A program made the position numbers and the translations under genes. A model generated the notes under the pieces. It saw only the letters and a list, made by a program, of their open reading frames with translations. It was not told where the DNA came from and made no database searches. From Drancourtella massiliensis (GTDB lineage Bacteria; Bacillota; Clostridia; Lachnospirales; Lachnospiraceae), in assembly GCF_016900655.1 (NCBI RefSeq), contig NZ_JACJKH010000008.1:1-64000 (forward strand): a stretch of 64,000 nucleotides of DNA, in the 5' to 3' direction. This document shows positions 32,946 through 41,700 of the stretch, in pieces (position 1 is the first letter of the stretch; every line of letters starts with the position of its first letter).

Positions 32946-34157
32946 ATGGAATTTGTGTCAAGAGAATTCATACCGGTTCTGCTTGGCGGTGACATCAACA
33001 CGTACAGTGTGGCGCGCGCCTTCTATGAGCAGTATCAGGTAAAGACGTATATTTTTGGAAAATATCCGACCGGACCGAGCTACCAGAGCAGGATGATCGA
33101 GTACCGGGCCAATCCAAAGATTGATACGGATGACTATTTTCTGAAAACCGTACATGCCTTTGCACGGAAACATAAAGATAAAAAGATTGTACTGATCGGC
33201 TGCGGAGACAGCTATGTAGCGCTGATCAGTAAGCATAAAGCGGAGCTTGACGATAACATTATTGCCCCGTATATTGATTTTGACCTGATGAACAGCCTTC
33301 AGCAGAAGGAGACCTTCTATAAGCTTTGTGAGAAGCACGGGGTAGACTATCCTGGAACCTTTGTTTATAAGAACGGCATGTCTATGGATTTTACCATCGA
33401 CTTCCCGTACCCGGTGATCTTAAAGCCGTCCGACAGTATCAAATACTGGGAGCATCCGTTTGACACCCAGAAGAAGGTTTACACGATCCGGTCCAGACAG
33501 GAGTTAAACAGCGTCATCAAAGAGATCTACGATGCGGGATACGATGATGACCTGATTATCCAGGATATGATTCCGGGAAATGACGAGTACATGCGTGTGC
33601 TGACTTCCTATTCCGACAAAAACGGAAAGGTGAAAATGATGTGTCTGGGACATGTACTGTTAGAGGAGCACACACCGCACGGACTTGGAAATCATGCGGT
33701 GATCATCACCGAGCCGAATCAGGAGCTGATGAAGCGGGTAAGAAATCTTCTGGAGGATCTGCACTATGTAGGATTTTCCAATTTCGATATCAAGTACGAC
33801 AGACGGGACGGAAAGTACAAGTTTTTCGAGATCAACACAAGACAGGGACGGAGTAACTACTATGTGACCGGTTCCGGGTTCAATGTTGCAAAATATATTG
33901 TAGAAGAATATGTGTACGGAAAAGAACTGAAGTTTGAGACTGCAAAGGAAGAGCACCTCTGGATGGTTGTTCCGAAGGCGGTCGCATTCAAATATGTCAA
34001 AGATCCGGAGTCAAAAGCGAAGATGAAGAAACTGATCAAAGCAGGAAAGATGGTCAACCCGGTCTTCAAGAAGGGAGATCTTGGATGGCCGAGACTTTAC
34101 CGGATGCTGCGGACACATTTCAGCCACTTTATCAAATTCAGGAAGTACTACAGCTAG
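32946..34157 (+). CDS. ATP-grasp carboxylate-amine ligase (D-aspartate ligase-like)
   Basis: 403 residues. N-terminal Rossmann-like preATP-grasp domain (VLLGGDINTYSVARAFYEQY, LIGCGDSYVALI), then ATP-grasp: YPVILKPSDSIKYWEHPF (Lys), LIIQDMIPGNDEYMRV, and the Mg site KFFEINTRQGRSNYYVTGSG. This layout is that of D-aspartate ligases (Aslfm type), which add D-Asp to the lysine side chain of peptidoglycan precursors, and of related amino-acid ligases. Immediate neighbours, a racemase and a MurE-like ligase, support a cell-wall or D-amino-acid role. The exact substrate is inferred, not shown. Confidence 0.8.
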   Translation: MEFVSREFIPVLLGGDINTYSVARAFYEQYQVKTYIFGKYPTGPSYQSRMIEYRANPKIDTDDYFLKTVHAFARKHKDKKIVLIGCGDSYVALISKHKAELDDNIIAPYIDFDLMNSLQQKETFYKLCEKHGVDYPGTFVYKNGMSMDFTIDFPYPVILKPSDSIKYWEHPFDTQKKVYTIRSRQELNSVIKEIYDAGYDDDLIIQDMIPGNDEYMRVLTSYSDKNGKVKMMCLGHVLLEEHTPHGLGNHAVIITEPNQELMKRVRNLLEDLHYVGFSNFDIKYDRRDGKYKFFEINTRQGRSNYYVTGSGFNVAKYIVEEYVYGKELKFETAKEEHLWMVVPKAVAFKYVKDPESKAKMKKLIKAGKMVNPVFKKGDLGWPRLYRMLRTHFSHFIKFRKYYS

Positions 34158-34182
34158 AAGGCTGGAAATGACAGGAGGAGCC

Positions 34183-34884
34183 ATGAAGAAAAAATTAGGG
34201 GTAATCGGCGGCATGGGACCGGAGGCAACCGCATATTTTTACGAGGAAGTGATCCGGCATACGAAAGCGGACTGTGACCAGGACCATCTGGACATGACCA
34301 TCTTAAGCCATGCTTCCATGCCGGACCGGACGAAAGCGATCCAGACGGGAGAAAGCCGGAAGCTTCTGCAGGCGATGGCTGAAGATATCCGGATCATGGA
34401 AGCGGTCGGTGCGGCCAATCTTGCAATTCCATGCAACACCTCGCATTATTTTTATGACCAGATTCAGGAAATGACAGACATTCCGATCATCCACATGCCG
34501 AGGGAGACGATCCGCTACGCAAAAAGCCATTATGAAAATGTAAAGCGGATCGGAATCATGGGGACGGACGGAACGGTATCTGCCGGTATTTACCGGAAAG
34601 AGTGCGAAGCTTTGGGAATCGAGGAGATTGTGCCGTCGGAAAAAAGACAAAAAGACGTCATGTCTCTGATCTACGATGATGTCAAAGCCGGAAAAAAAGG
34701 AGATTATCAGAAATTTGAGCGGGTGATGGAAGAGTTCATCAAAAAGGACTGCGACGTGGTGATTCTGGCATGTACGGAGATTTCGGTCTTTAAAAAAGAT
34801 CACGTACTGCCGGAGATCTGCCTGGATGCCATGGATGTGCTGATCCGGGAGTCCATCGTAAGGTCCGGGGCCTGCTATCAATAA
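34183..34884 (+). CDS. Aspartate/glutamate racemase family protein
   Basis: 233 residues, PLP-independent racemase fold. Start GVIGGMGPEATAYFYE. The two catalytic cysteines are in place: AIPCNTSHYFYDQI (~82) and VILACTEISVF (~196). The TSHY/ACTEI pattern is that of aspartate racemase rather than MurI. It would supply D-Asp (or D-Glu) for the ATP-grasp ligase coded just upstream. I chose ATG 34183 because AGGAGG lies 6 nt upstream; an earlier in-frame ATG (34081) lies inside the previous gene. Confidence 0.88.
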   Translation: MKKKLGVIGGMGPEATAYFYEEVIRHTKADCDQDHLDMTILSHASMPDRTKAIQTGESRKLLQAMAEDIRIMEAVGAANLAIPCNTSHYFYDQIQEMTDIPIIHMPRETIRYAKSHYENVKRIGIMGTDGTVSAGIYRKECEALGIEEIVPSEKRQKDVMSLIYDDVKAGKKGDYQKFERVMEEFIKKDCDVVILACTEISVFKKDHVLPEICLDAMDVLIRESIVRSGACYQ

Positions 34885-34901
34885 AGAAAAGGAGAAAACA
34901 G

Positions 34902-36425
34902 ATGTCACAGAGGAAAAGCGATACCTTGAAAACATATGCGGATCTGATGGAGGAGTGCGGTCTTCTTGTAAAAGCAGAGTTCTTCGGACAGGAAGACAGT
35001 CATCCGGAGGTGCTGACCTATGACTCACGGGAAGTGACGAAAAATACGATGTTCATCTGCAAAGGTGCTGCATTTAAGGAAGAGTATCTGACTTCCGCCG
35101 TGGAAAAGGGAGCAATCCTTTATATCAGTGAGAAAGAGTACGATACCGGGAAGGATATCCCGTATATTCTTGTAAAAGATATCCGTAAGGCAATGGCAGT
35201 ACTGGCAGATGTCTTCTACGGTTCCGCATGGAAAGAGCTTACCGTGACCGGAATCGGCGGAACAAAAGGAAAATCCACTTCCGCATACTACATGAAGTCG
35301 GTTGTGGATGATTATATGAAAGAGATCGGGAAACCGGAGAGCGCGGTCATTTCTTCCATCGATATCTATGACGGTGTCAGCAGAGTGGAGTCCCACATCA
35401 CAACACCGGAGGCGGTAGAGCTTCAGCGCCATTTCCGGAACGCGGTGGACAGCGGAATTACTTTTGCGGAGATGGAAGTATCCAGCCAGGCGCTCAAATA
35501 CAACCGGGTGGACAGGATGCGCTTTGATGTTGGAATCTTTTTAAATATTTCAGAAGACCATATCAGTCCGATTGAGCATCCGGATTTTGAGGATTACTTT
35601 ACATCCAAGATGAAAATGTTTGCCCAGACCGATCATGCGGTAGTCAACCTGGACGCGGACTTTTCAGACCGGATTCTGGAAGCCGCCAGGGCGGCAGGCG
35701 ACCTGACCACGTTCAGCCAGAAAGATGAGGGGGCAGACTACTTTGCGTACAACATCCGGAAAGACGGACATGAGACGAAGTTTTCCGTACGTTCCAAAGA
35801 CGGGGAGGAAGATTATGTCCTGACCATGCCGGGCCTGTTTAATGTGGAAAACGCGGTGGCAGTCATTGCGGCGGCAAAGATTCTTGGCATTCCGGATTCC
35901 TGCATTCATTCAGGACTGGAAAAAGCAAGATCCAGCGGACGGATGGAGCTTTACGCAAGCAGGGACAAAAAGATCATTGCCATTGTCGATTATGCCCACA
36001 ACAAGCTCAGCTTTGAAAAGCTGTTCTCCTCTACGAAGGAGGAATATCCGGACTACGCCATCAAGTCGGTGTTCGGATGCCCGGGAAAGAAAGCCTACAT
36101 CCGGAGAAAGGATCTGGGAACTATCGCGGGACAGTATTCCGAAAAGGTGTATCTGGCGGCGGAAGATCCTGGATATGAGCCGGTGGAAGAGATTTCCGGC
36201 GATATCGCCCAGTATGTGAAAGCCCAGAACTGTCCGTATGTGATGATCGAAGACCGTGGGGAAGCCATCCGTACAGCGATCGAGGAGTCAGAGGACAAGA
36301 CCGTGATCCTTGTGACAGGAAAGGGAAATGAGACACGTCAGAAGTACGGAAGTGAGTACATCGACTGCCCGTCCGACGTGGAATATGTGAAAAAATATCT
36401 GGAGATTTACGACCAGACTCATTAA
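34902..36425 (+). CDS. MurE-like Mur ligase, non-DAP type
   Basis: 507 residues, three Mur-ligase domains: N-terminal UDP-binding (VLTYDSREVTKNTMFICKG), central ATPase (TGIGGTKGKSTSAYYM, HITTPEAVELQRH, EVSSQALKYNRVD) and C-terminal (IVDYAHNKLSFEKLF, VTGKGNETRQKYG). The residue-3 specificity motif DNPR of DAP-adding MurE is replaced by EDPGYEP, so this is not DAP-specific; lysine or another amino acid is likelier. A second, DNPR-type MurE lies at 37496. The GCPGKKAYIRRKDLG loop replaces the usual GxGGDRDxxKRP. Last gene of the three-gene operon. Confidence 0.85.
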   Translation: MSQRKSDTLKTYADLMEECGLLVKAEFFGQEDSHPEVLTYDSREVTKNTMFICKGAAFKEEYLTSAVEKGAILYISEKEYDTGKDIPYILVKDIRKAMAVLADVFYGSAWKELTVTGIGGTKGKSTSAYYMKSVVDDYMKEIGKPESAVISSIDIYDGVSRVESHITTPEAVELQRHFRNAVDSGITFAEMEVSSQALKYNRVDRMRFDVGIFLNISEDHISPIEHPDFEDYFTSKMKMFAQTDHAVVNLDADFSDRILEAARAAGDLTTFSQKDEGADYFAYNIRKDGHETKFSVRSKDGEEDYVLTMPGLFNVENAVAVIAAAKILGIPDSCIHSGLEKARSSGRMELYASRDKKIIAIVDYAHNKLSFEKLFSSTKEEYPDYAIKSVFGCPGKKAYIRRKDLGTIAGQYSEKVYLAAEDPGYEPVEEISGDIAQYVKAQNCPYVMIEDRGEAIRTAIEESEDKTVILVTGKGNETRQKYGSEYIDCPSDVEYVKKYLEIYDQTH

Positions 36426-36431
36426 AGAAAA

Positions 36432-36457
36432 ATGCCGGGGATGTGCTTCCCCGGCAT
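36432..36457. terminator. Bidirectional terminator between the MurE-like and arginase genes
   Basis: ATGCCGGGG (36432-36440) with CCCCGGCAT (36449-36457). On the minus strand it is followed by a T-rich tract, so it best serves the arginase-family gene; plus-strand tail is CATTTG. Confidence 0.8.
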
Positions 36458-36463
36458 CATTTG

Positions 36464-37339
36464 TCAGAAGGCCTCTTTTCGTTCGGCGTTTGTGATAAAG
36501 TCAACCAGCTCGGAGACAAAGTCGGCGGTCCGGTTATCGCGGTCAAACTCCTGGTTGAACTCGACGATATCATACGATACAATCGGCAGTTCTTTCATCA
36601 GAGTTCCCATCATTTCATAGACTTCTTCTTCCGTAAAGCCGCTTTTGACAGGAACAGACACTCCCGGCATCAGGGCCGGATCCATGGAGTCAATGTCAAA
36701 GCTCAGATGGAAGTAGTTCAGACGGGAGAGATACTGTACCGCCTCGGAGAGACACGAAGCCAGTCCCTTTTTGCAGATCTCCGGATAGGTATAGAAGCGG
36801 ATCCCAAGATCCTTCATGATCGTAAGCTCCGGCGGATCAATATCACGAAGTCCAAGATATACAATGTTCTCAGGGCGGACCTTGGCACCCGGGTGTAAGA
36901 ATCCGGTGAGTTTAGGATCGCCAAGTCCCAGAAGAGAAGCTACCGGCACACCGTGAATATTTCCGGTTACCGTCGTGGCATCCGTATTGATATCCGCATG
37001 GGCATCGATATAGATCAGTCCGATTTCCTCCTGAAAGTGATCCTTTACATAGACGCTGGCAGCCGAGGCAGAGCCCATCACCACACTGTGGTCACCGCCC
37101 AGAAACAAAGGCGTCTTTCCCGTCTCAAATACAGAATACATATACTGGGCGATGCTCTGACAAGTAGCAGCCACGGTATTCCGGTTTTTTAATACGCAGT
37201 CCGGATCTTCCTCCATGATGATTTCCGGAAGCTTTACAATTCTTAAATTTTCGTAACGATTTCTCAGATAATCCAGACTATATTTCAGTCCTGGTGCGCC
37301 AACCCCAAAGTGCATCGGACATCCAAAAATACTGAACAT
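36464..37339 (-). CDS. Arginase/agmatinase family (ureohydrolase) protein
   Basis: 291 residues. Dinuclear Mn ligands present: FLGGDHSVVMG, YIDAHADINTD, and HLSFDIDSMDPALMPGVSVP, the arginase-type order. The enzyme would hydrolyse a guanidino compound (arginine, agmatine or formiminoglutamate). DAHADIN and the SFDIDSMDP context fit arginase best, but substrate remains uncertain. Start 37339 is favoured by GGAGG 7 nt upstream on the minus strand; a longer frame begins at 37384. Own promoter at 37375-37403, divergent from murE. Confidence 0.87.
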   Translation of the reverse strand: MFSIFGCPMHFGVGAPGLKYSLDYLRNRYENLRIVKLPEIIMEEDPDCVLKNRNTVAATCQSIAQYMYSVFETGKTPLFLGGDHSVVMGSASAASVYVKDHFQEEIGLIYIDAHADINTDATTVTGNIHGVPVASLLGLGDPKLTGFLHPGAKVRPENIVYLGLRDIDPPELTIMKDLGIRFYTYPEICKKGLASCLSEAVQYLSRLNYFHLSFDIDSMDPALMPGVSVPVKSGFTEEEVYEMMGTLMKELPIVSYDIVEFNQEFDRDNRTADFVSELVDFITNAERKEAF

Positions 37340-37374
37340 AGCAACCTCCAATGATATAGTTTTTGTGCCTAACC

Positions 37375-37403
37375 AGTATAACATGAGGGTATGGAAAAGA
37401 CAA
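37375..37403 (-). promoter_or_regulatory. Promoter of the arginase-family gene
   Basis: Minus strand: -35 TTGTCT (37398-37403), 17-nt spacer, -10 TATACT (37375-37380). Confidence 0.65.
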
Positions 37404-37423
37404 GGAGGGCTCTAAGATGACGG

Positions 37424-37452
37424 TTGGCGAAAAGTAACAATTATGCTATGAT
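37424..37452 (+). promoter_or_regulatory. Promoter of murE-priA operon
   Basis: -35 TTGGCG (37424-37429), 17-nt spacer, -10 TATGAT (37447-37452). It makes a start site near 37459 and therefore favours the ATG at 37496 for murE. Confidence 0.6.
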
Positions 37453-37495
37453 TACTTATATTGATAGTAAGAACTGTCAGAAAGTATGCGGGCTT

Positions 37496-38983
37496 ATGAG
37501 AGCAGTTGAGCTTTTACAGGCAGTCCGGTATGAGCCGGCAGGAGAGAAGATCCGGTTTCCGGACAGAGAGATTTCCGGAGTCAGCATCGATTCCAGAGAC
37601 TGCCGGGAGGGTTCGGTGTTTGTATGCATCCGGGGAAGCGTATGCAACGGGAGCCGCTATGCAAAAGAAGCGGTCCGGCATGGAGCAAAGGTTCTGGTGG
37701 CAGCAAAAGAAGAGCAGGAACTGATCGGTAAGATACTTGGGCAATTCCCGGAATGTGAAGGAGTCCTTGTAGAGGATGAGCGGGAGGCAGCGGCCCTTCT
37801 GGCGGCAAGGTACGAAGGAGAACCGTCGAGATCCATGACGATGATCGGCGTGACAGGAACAAAGGGAAAGACGACGACAGTCAGCATGATCCGGAAGATC
37901 TTATCGGAGGCCGGAATCCGGACCGGAATGATCGGAACGACCGGGCAGTTTGACGGGAAGGAGCATCTGCCGTCCGAACATACGACGCCGGATGCGGTGA
38001 CCTTGCAGAGAAGTCTCGCAAGAATGAGGAAAAATGCCTGCCGTGCCTGTGTGATGGAAGTATCCTCCCAGGCATTGAAGCTTCAGAGAACGAAGGGGAT
38101 CTGCTTTGATACCGGCGTGTTTTTGAATCTGGGGGATGATCATATCGGAAGATTTGAGCACGCGGACAAAGAGGAATATCTGGCATGTAAGAGGAAGCTG
38201 TTTTTGCAGAGCCGGGAGGCAGTGGTCAATGCGGATGATCCGGCATGGAAGCAGATGCTTGCGGGTACGGGATGTCCGTTTCAGACCTTTGGTATCCGAA
38301 ATGGAGACTTCCGGGCGGTAAAGATACGGACGGAAAGCTTTGTCCAGGGGCATCCGGGAGTGGAGTTTGACATCGGGAAGGTGCATTTTCAGATCCCGGC
38401 ACCCGGAATCTTTACCGTATACAATGCGCTGGCAGCTGTCCGTGTCTGTATGCAGTACGGCGTGACGCCGAAGACGGCAGCCGGATCCCTTCTTGATTTT
38501 CAGGTAAAGGGACGGATGCAGTTTTTCTCCATCCCGGGAGGAGGAGAGGCGGTCATCGATTACGCGCACAATGCCATGAGCCTTGAAAGTGTGCTTACGA
38601 CGCTTCGGGCATACCGACCGGCCCGGCTGATTACGGTGTTTGGCTGCGGAGGCCAGAGGGCGAAGGAACGTAGATTTCAGATGGGCGAAGTCTCGGGAAG
38701 ACTGTCGGATCTGACGGTGATTACATCTGACAATCCAAGATGGGAGGCCCCGGAGGCGATTATGGATGACATCGAGACCGGAGTACGAAAGACAGACGGG
38801 AAGTATCTTCGGATCACGGAACGGAAAGAAGCAGTGAAACAGGCGGTGGAGATGGCAGGACCGGGCGATCTGGTTGTGATCGCGGGAAAAGGCCACGAGA
38901 ATACCCAGGAGATTCAGGGTGTTTTCTATCGGATGGATGAACAGGAATTGGTAGAGGAAGCATGTACGCAGAAATTATTATAG
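37496..38983 (+). CDS. murE: UDP-MurNAc-tripeptide synthetase MurE, meso-DAP type
   Basis: 495 residues. N-terminal domain (SIDSRDCREGSVFVCIRG), ATPase domain (GVTGTKGKTTTVSMI, HTTPDAVTLQRSLA, EVSSQALKLQR) and C-terminal domain (VIDYAHNAMSLESVL, GCGGQRAKERRFQMG). The specificity motif SDNPRWEAPE has DNPR, the mark of meso-diaminopimelate-adding enzymes. It adds the third residue of the wall stem peptide in the cytosol. ATG 37496 has a weak site; an in-frame TTG (37424) or ATG (37448) would give a longer protein but lie at the promoter. Its last 22 nt overlap priA. Confidence 0.9.
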   Translation: MRAVELLQAVRYEPAGEKIRFPDREISGVSIDSRDCREGSVFVCIRGSVCNGSRYAKEAVRHGAKVLVAAKEEQELIGKILGQFPECEGVLVEDEREAAALLAARYEGEPSRSMTMIGVTGTKGKTTTVSMIRKILSEAGIRTGMIGTTGQFDGKEHLPSEHTTPDAVTLQRSLARMRKNACRACVMEVSSQALKLQRTKGICFDTGVFLNLGDDHIGRFEHADKEEYLACKRKLFLQSREAVVNADDPAWKQMLAGTGCPFQTFGIRNGDFRAVKIRTESFVQGHPGVEFDIGKVHFQIPAPGIFTVYNALAAVRVCMQYGVTPKTAAGSLLDFQVKGRMQFFSIPGGGEAVIDYAHNAMSLESVLTTLRAYRPARLITVFGCGGQRAKERRFQMGEVSGRLSDLTVITSDNPRWEAPEAIMDDIETGVRKTDGKYLRITERKEAVKQAVEMAGPGDLVVIAGKGHENTQEIQGVFYRMDEQELVEEACTQKLL

Positions 38984-41190
38984 ATATCACACATGAAAAA
39001 CTGGACCGGATCTTTGAGTATAAGGTGCCGGAAGAACTGGAAGGGACACTTGCCGTCGGAAGCAGCGTTCTGGTTCCGTTTGGAAACGGGGACAAAGTCC
39101 GAACAGGTTTTATCATCGGATTTTCGGAAAAGAGCAGCTTTGATCCGGCAAAGATCAAAGAGATCAGGGGAAAAGCTCCGAAAAGTATCCGGATCGAGGA
39201 GAATCTGGTAGCGCTGGCAGCCTGGATGAAAGAGCATTACGGCGGTACGATGATCCAGGCGCTTAAGACGGTCTGGCCGGTAAAGAAACAGGAGCGTCCA
39301 AAAGAAAAGCGGATCATCCGCCGGACTGTCACAGAGGAAGAAGGAAGAGAGTGGCTTGCTCTGTTCCAAAGGAAGAATCAGAAGGCAAGGGCAAGGCTTT
39401 TGGAGGCGCTTCTGGAAAATGAGGAGCTGGATTACGGCTGGATTTTGAGAAAGCTTGGACTGACCGCTTCGGTTGTCCGGGCACTGGAGGAAATGCAGAT
39501 TCTTACCGTGGATACAGAAACGGTATGGAGAAATCCGGTCAAGGCATCGGAAGAGTCCCAAAAGCAGATTGAATATACAACAGAGCAGAAAGAAGCAATC
39601 CGGATTTTCAAGGAGGATTTCCAGCGGGGAAATCCCGGCACCTATCTTCTGTACGGTGTGACAGGAAGCGGAAAGACGGAAGTTTACATGGAGATGATCC
39701 GAAGCGTTGTACAAAGCGGCAGGCAGGCGATTGTCCTGATCCCGGAGATTGCATTGACCTATCAGACGGTCATGCGGTTTGTGCGGGTATTTGGAAACCG
39801 GGTGTCCATTATGAATTCCAGACTGTCTGCCGGGGAACGCTATGACCAGATGATGCGGGCGAAGAATGGTGAGATCGATGTGATGATCGGCCCAAGGTCG
39901 GCGCTTTTTACCCCGTTTGAGCATTTGGGTCTGATTGTGATTGACGAAGAGCATGAGACGACTTATAAGAGCGAACAGGTACCAAGGTATCATGCAAGGG
40001 AGACCGCGATCGAGAGGGCCAGAATCGAAGGGGCGGGCGTGGTGCTCGGATCGGCAACGCCATCGCTGGAAGCCTTTGAAGGATGCAGGAGAGGGCAGTA
40101 CCGCCTGCTCCGCCTGACCCAAAGGGTGAAGAAGCAGAAGATGGCCGAGGTGTCCGTGATTGATATGCGAAAGGAACTGCAAAAAGGAAACCGCTCCATT
40201 TTAAGTGACTGTTTACGGGAGAAGATCGAGGACCGGCTGAAGCGGCGGGAACAGGTTATGCTTTTCCTGAACCGGAGGGGATTTGCGGGCTTCCTGTCTT
40301 GCAGGTCCTGCGGATATGTAGTAAAATGTCCTCATTGCGACGTGTCTTTATCCTGGCACAGAGGGGGACGGATGGTCTGCCATTACTGCGGGTATGAGGA
40401 ACCGATGATTCATACCTGCCCGTCCTGCGGTTCCCCTCACATCGGAGCCTTTAAGGCAGGGACGCAGCAGGTGGAAGATCTGATCCGGAAAGAGTTTCCG
40501 GAGGCAAAGGTGCTTCGGATGGATCTGGATACGACAAGAGGGAAGGAAAGCTACGAGACTATTCTCTCGTCGTTTGCAGATCAGGAGGCCGATATTCTGA
40601 TCGGTACCCAGATGATCGTAAAGGGACATGATTTTCCAAATGTCACCCTGGTCGGGGTGCTGGCGGCGGATCTTTCCCTTTATATCAGTGACTACCGGGC
40701 GGCAGAGCGGACTTTTGCGCTTCTTTGTCAGGCGGCAGGCCGTGCAGGCCGGGGGGATCTGCCGGGAGAAGCGGTGATCCAGAGCTACAATCCGGAGCAT
40801 TACAGCATACAGGCCGCGGCAAGGCAGGACTACGAGGCGTTCTTTGCGGAGGAGATGAAGTTCAGGACGCTGATGGGATATCCGCCGGCGGCTCACCTGA
40901 TGGCGGTGCTGATGACGAGCGAAGATGAGGCGCTTTTAAATAAAGGGGCCTACTATCTAAAGCTGTTTGCGGGCAGGATCCGGACGGATGCAGGGCTTGA
41001 GATCATCGGGCCTGCCAGTCCTGCCATCGGAAAGGTGAAGGATCAGTACCGGAAAGTGCTTTATCTGAAGCATGAGGATTACCGCGTGCTGACAGAGGCA
41101 AAGGATAAGATGGAACAATATATTGAGATTAATGAAGGATTTCAAAACATCCGGATCCAGTTTGACTTTGATCCGGTTCAGACATTTTAA
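38962..41190 (+). CDS. priA: Primosomal protein N' (replication restart helicase PriA)
   Basis: 742 residues. N-terminal DNA-binding domain (~1-110), superfamily 2 helicase with Walker A YGVTGSGKTEVY, DEEH box VIDEEHETTYKSEQ, and ATPSLEAF. The eight-Cys zinc domain (CRSCGYVVKCPHC ... CHYCGYEE ... CPSCGS) follows, then motifs V-VI GTQMIVKGHDFP and CQAAGRAGRG. It reloads the replicative helicase at stalled forks. It begins inside the 3' end of murE and leads the conserved priA-def-fmt block. Confidence 0.95.
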   Translation: MYAEIIIDITHEKLDRIFEYKVPEELEGTLAVGSSVLVPFGNGDKVRTGFIIGFSEKSSFDPAKIKEIRGKAPKSIRIEENLVALAAWMKEHYGGTMIQALKTVWPVKKQERPKEKRIIRRTVTEEEGREWLALFQRKNQKARARLLEALLENEELDYGWILRKLGLTASVVRALEEMQILTVDTETVWRNPVKASEESQKQIEYTTEQKEAIRIFKEDFQRGNPGTYLLYGVTGSGKTEVYMEMIRSVVQSGRQAIVLIPEIALTYQTVMRFVRVFGNRVSIMNSRLSAGERYDQMMRAKNGEIDVMIGPRSALFTPFEHLGLIVIDEEHETTYKSEQVPRYHARETAIERARIEGAGVVLGSATPSLEAFEGCRRGQYRLLRLTQRVKKQKMAEVSVIDMRKELQKGNRSILSDCLREKIEDRLKRREQVMLFLNRRGFAGFLSCRSCGYVVKCPHCDVSLSWHRGGRMVCHYCGYEEPMIHTCPSCGSPHIGAFKAGTQQVEDLIRKEFPEAKVLRMDLDTTRGKESYETILSSFADQEADILIGTQMIVKGHDFPNVTLVGVLAADLSLYISDYRAAERTFALLCQAAGRAGRGDLPGEAVIQSYNPEHYSIQAAARQDYEAFFAEEMKFRTLMGYPPAAHLMAVLMTSEDEALLNKGAYYLKLFAGRIRTDAGLEIIGPASPAIGKVKDQYRKVLYLKHEDYRVLTEAKDKMEQYIEINEGFQNIRIQFDFDPVQTF

Positions 41191-41211
41191 TAGTAAAGAG
41201 AGGGATTCATT

Positions 41212-41682
41212 ATGGCAATCAGAAAGATACGGGAAGTTGGAGATGACGTACTGGAAAAGCAGTGCAAAAAGGTGGACAAGATGACACTTCGGACGAAGAT
41301 CCTCATTCAGGATATGTTCGATACGATGTATGACGCAATGGGAGTCGGACTTGCGGCTCCGCAGGTTGGCATCTTAAAGCAGATCATCACCATTGATGTA
41401 GGAGATCAGCCGATCGTGCTGATCAACCCGGAAATCATTGAATCGGACGGCACGCAGACCGGGGAGGAAGGATGTTTAAGTCTTCCGGGCAAATACGGCA
41501 TTGTAACCCGTCCGAACCATGTCAAAGTGCGGGCGCTCAACGAGGACATGGAAGAAGTCATCTGGGAGGGAGAAGGCCTCCTTGCAAGAGCATTCTGTCA
41601 TGAGATTGATCATCTCTCCGGCCTGATGTACATGCGTCTTGCAGAAGACGGCATCCATGACAATGCAGCGGAAGAAGAATAG
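41212..41682 (+). CDS. def: Peptide deformylase
   Basis: 156 residues. Three metal-site motifs: GVGLAAPQVG, EEGCLSLPG (Cys ligand) and CHEIDHLSG (two His, catalytic Glu). Removes the formyl group from new proteins, partner step to Fmt coded next. Ribosome site GAGAGG before ATG 41212; 21 nt after priA and 18 nt before fmt, one operon. Confidence 0.96.
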   Translation: MAIRKIREVGDDVLEKQCKKVDKMTLRTKILIQDMFDTMYDAMGVGLAAPQVGILKQIITIDVGDQPIVLINPEIIESDGTQTGEEGCLSLPGKYGIVTRPNHVKVRALNEDMEEVIWEGEGLLARAFCHEIDHLSGLMYMRLAEDGIHDNAAEEE

Positions 41683-41700
41683 AAAGGACTGTGACAGAGT

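Noticed and set aside
36464-37384. Longer start (37384) for the arginase-family protein
   Set aside because: The extra 15 residues overlap the -10 box and lack an SD, while ATG 37339 has GGAGG at good spacing.
38926-40182. 418-residue open frame opposite priA
   Set aside because: Antisense shadow; priA motifs are complete on the plus strand.
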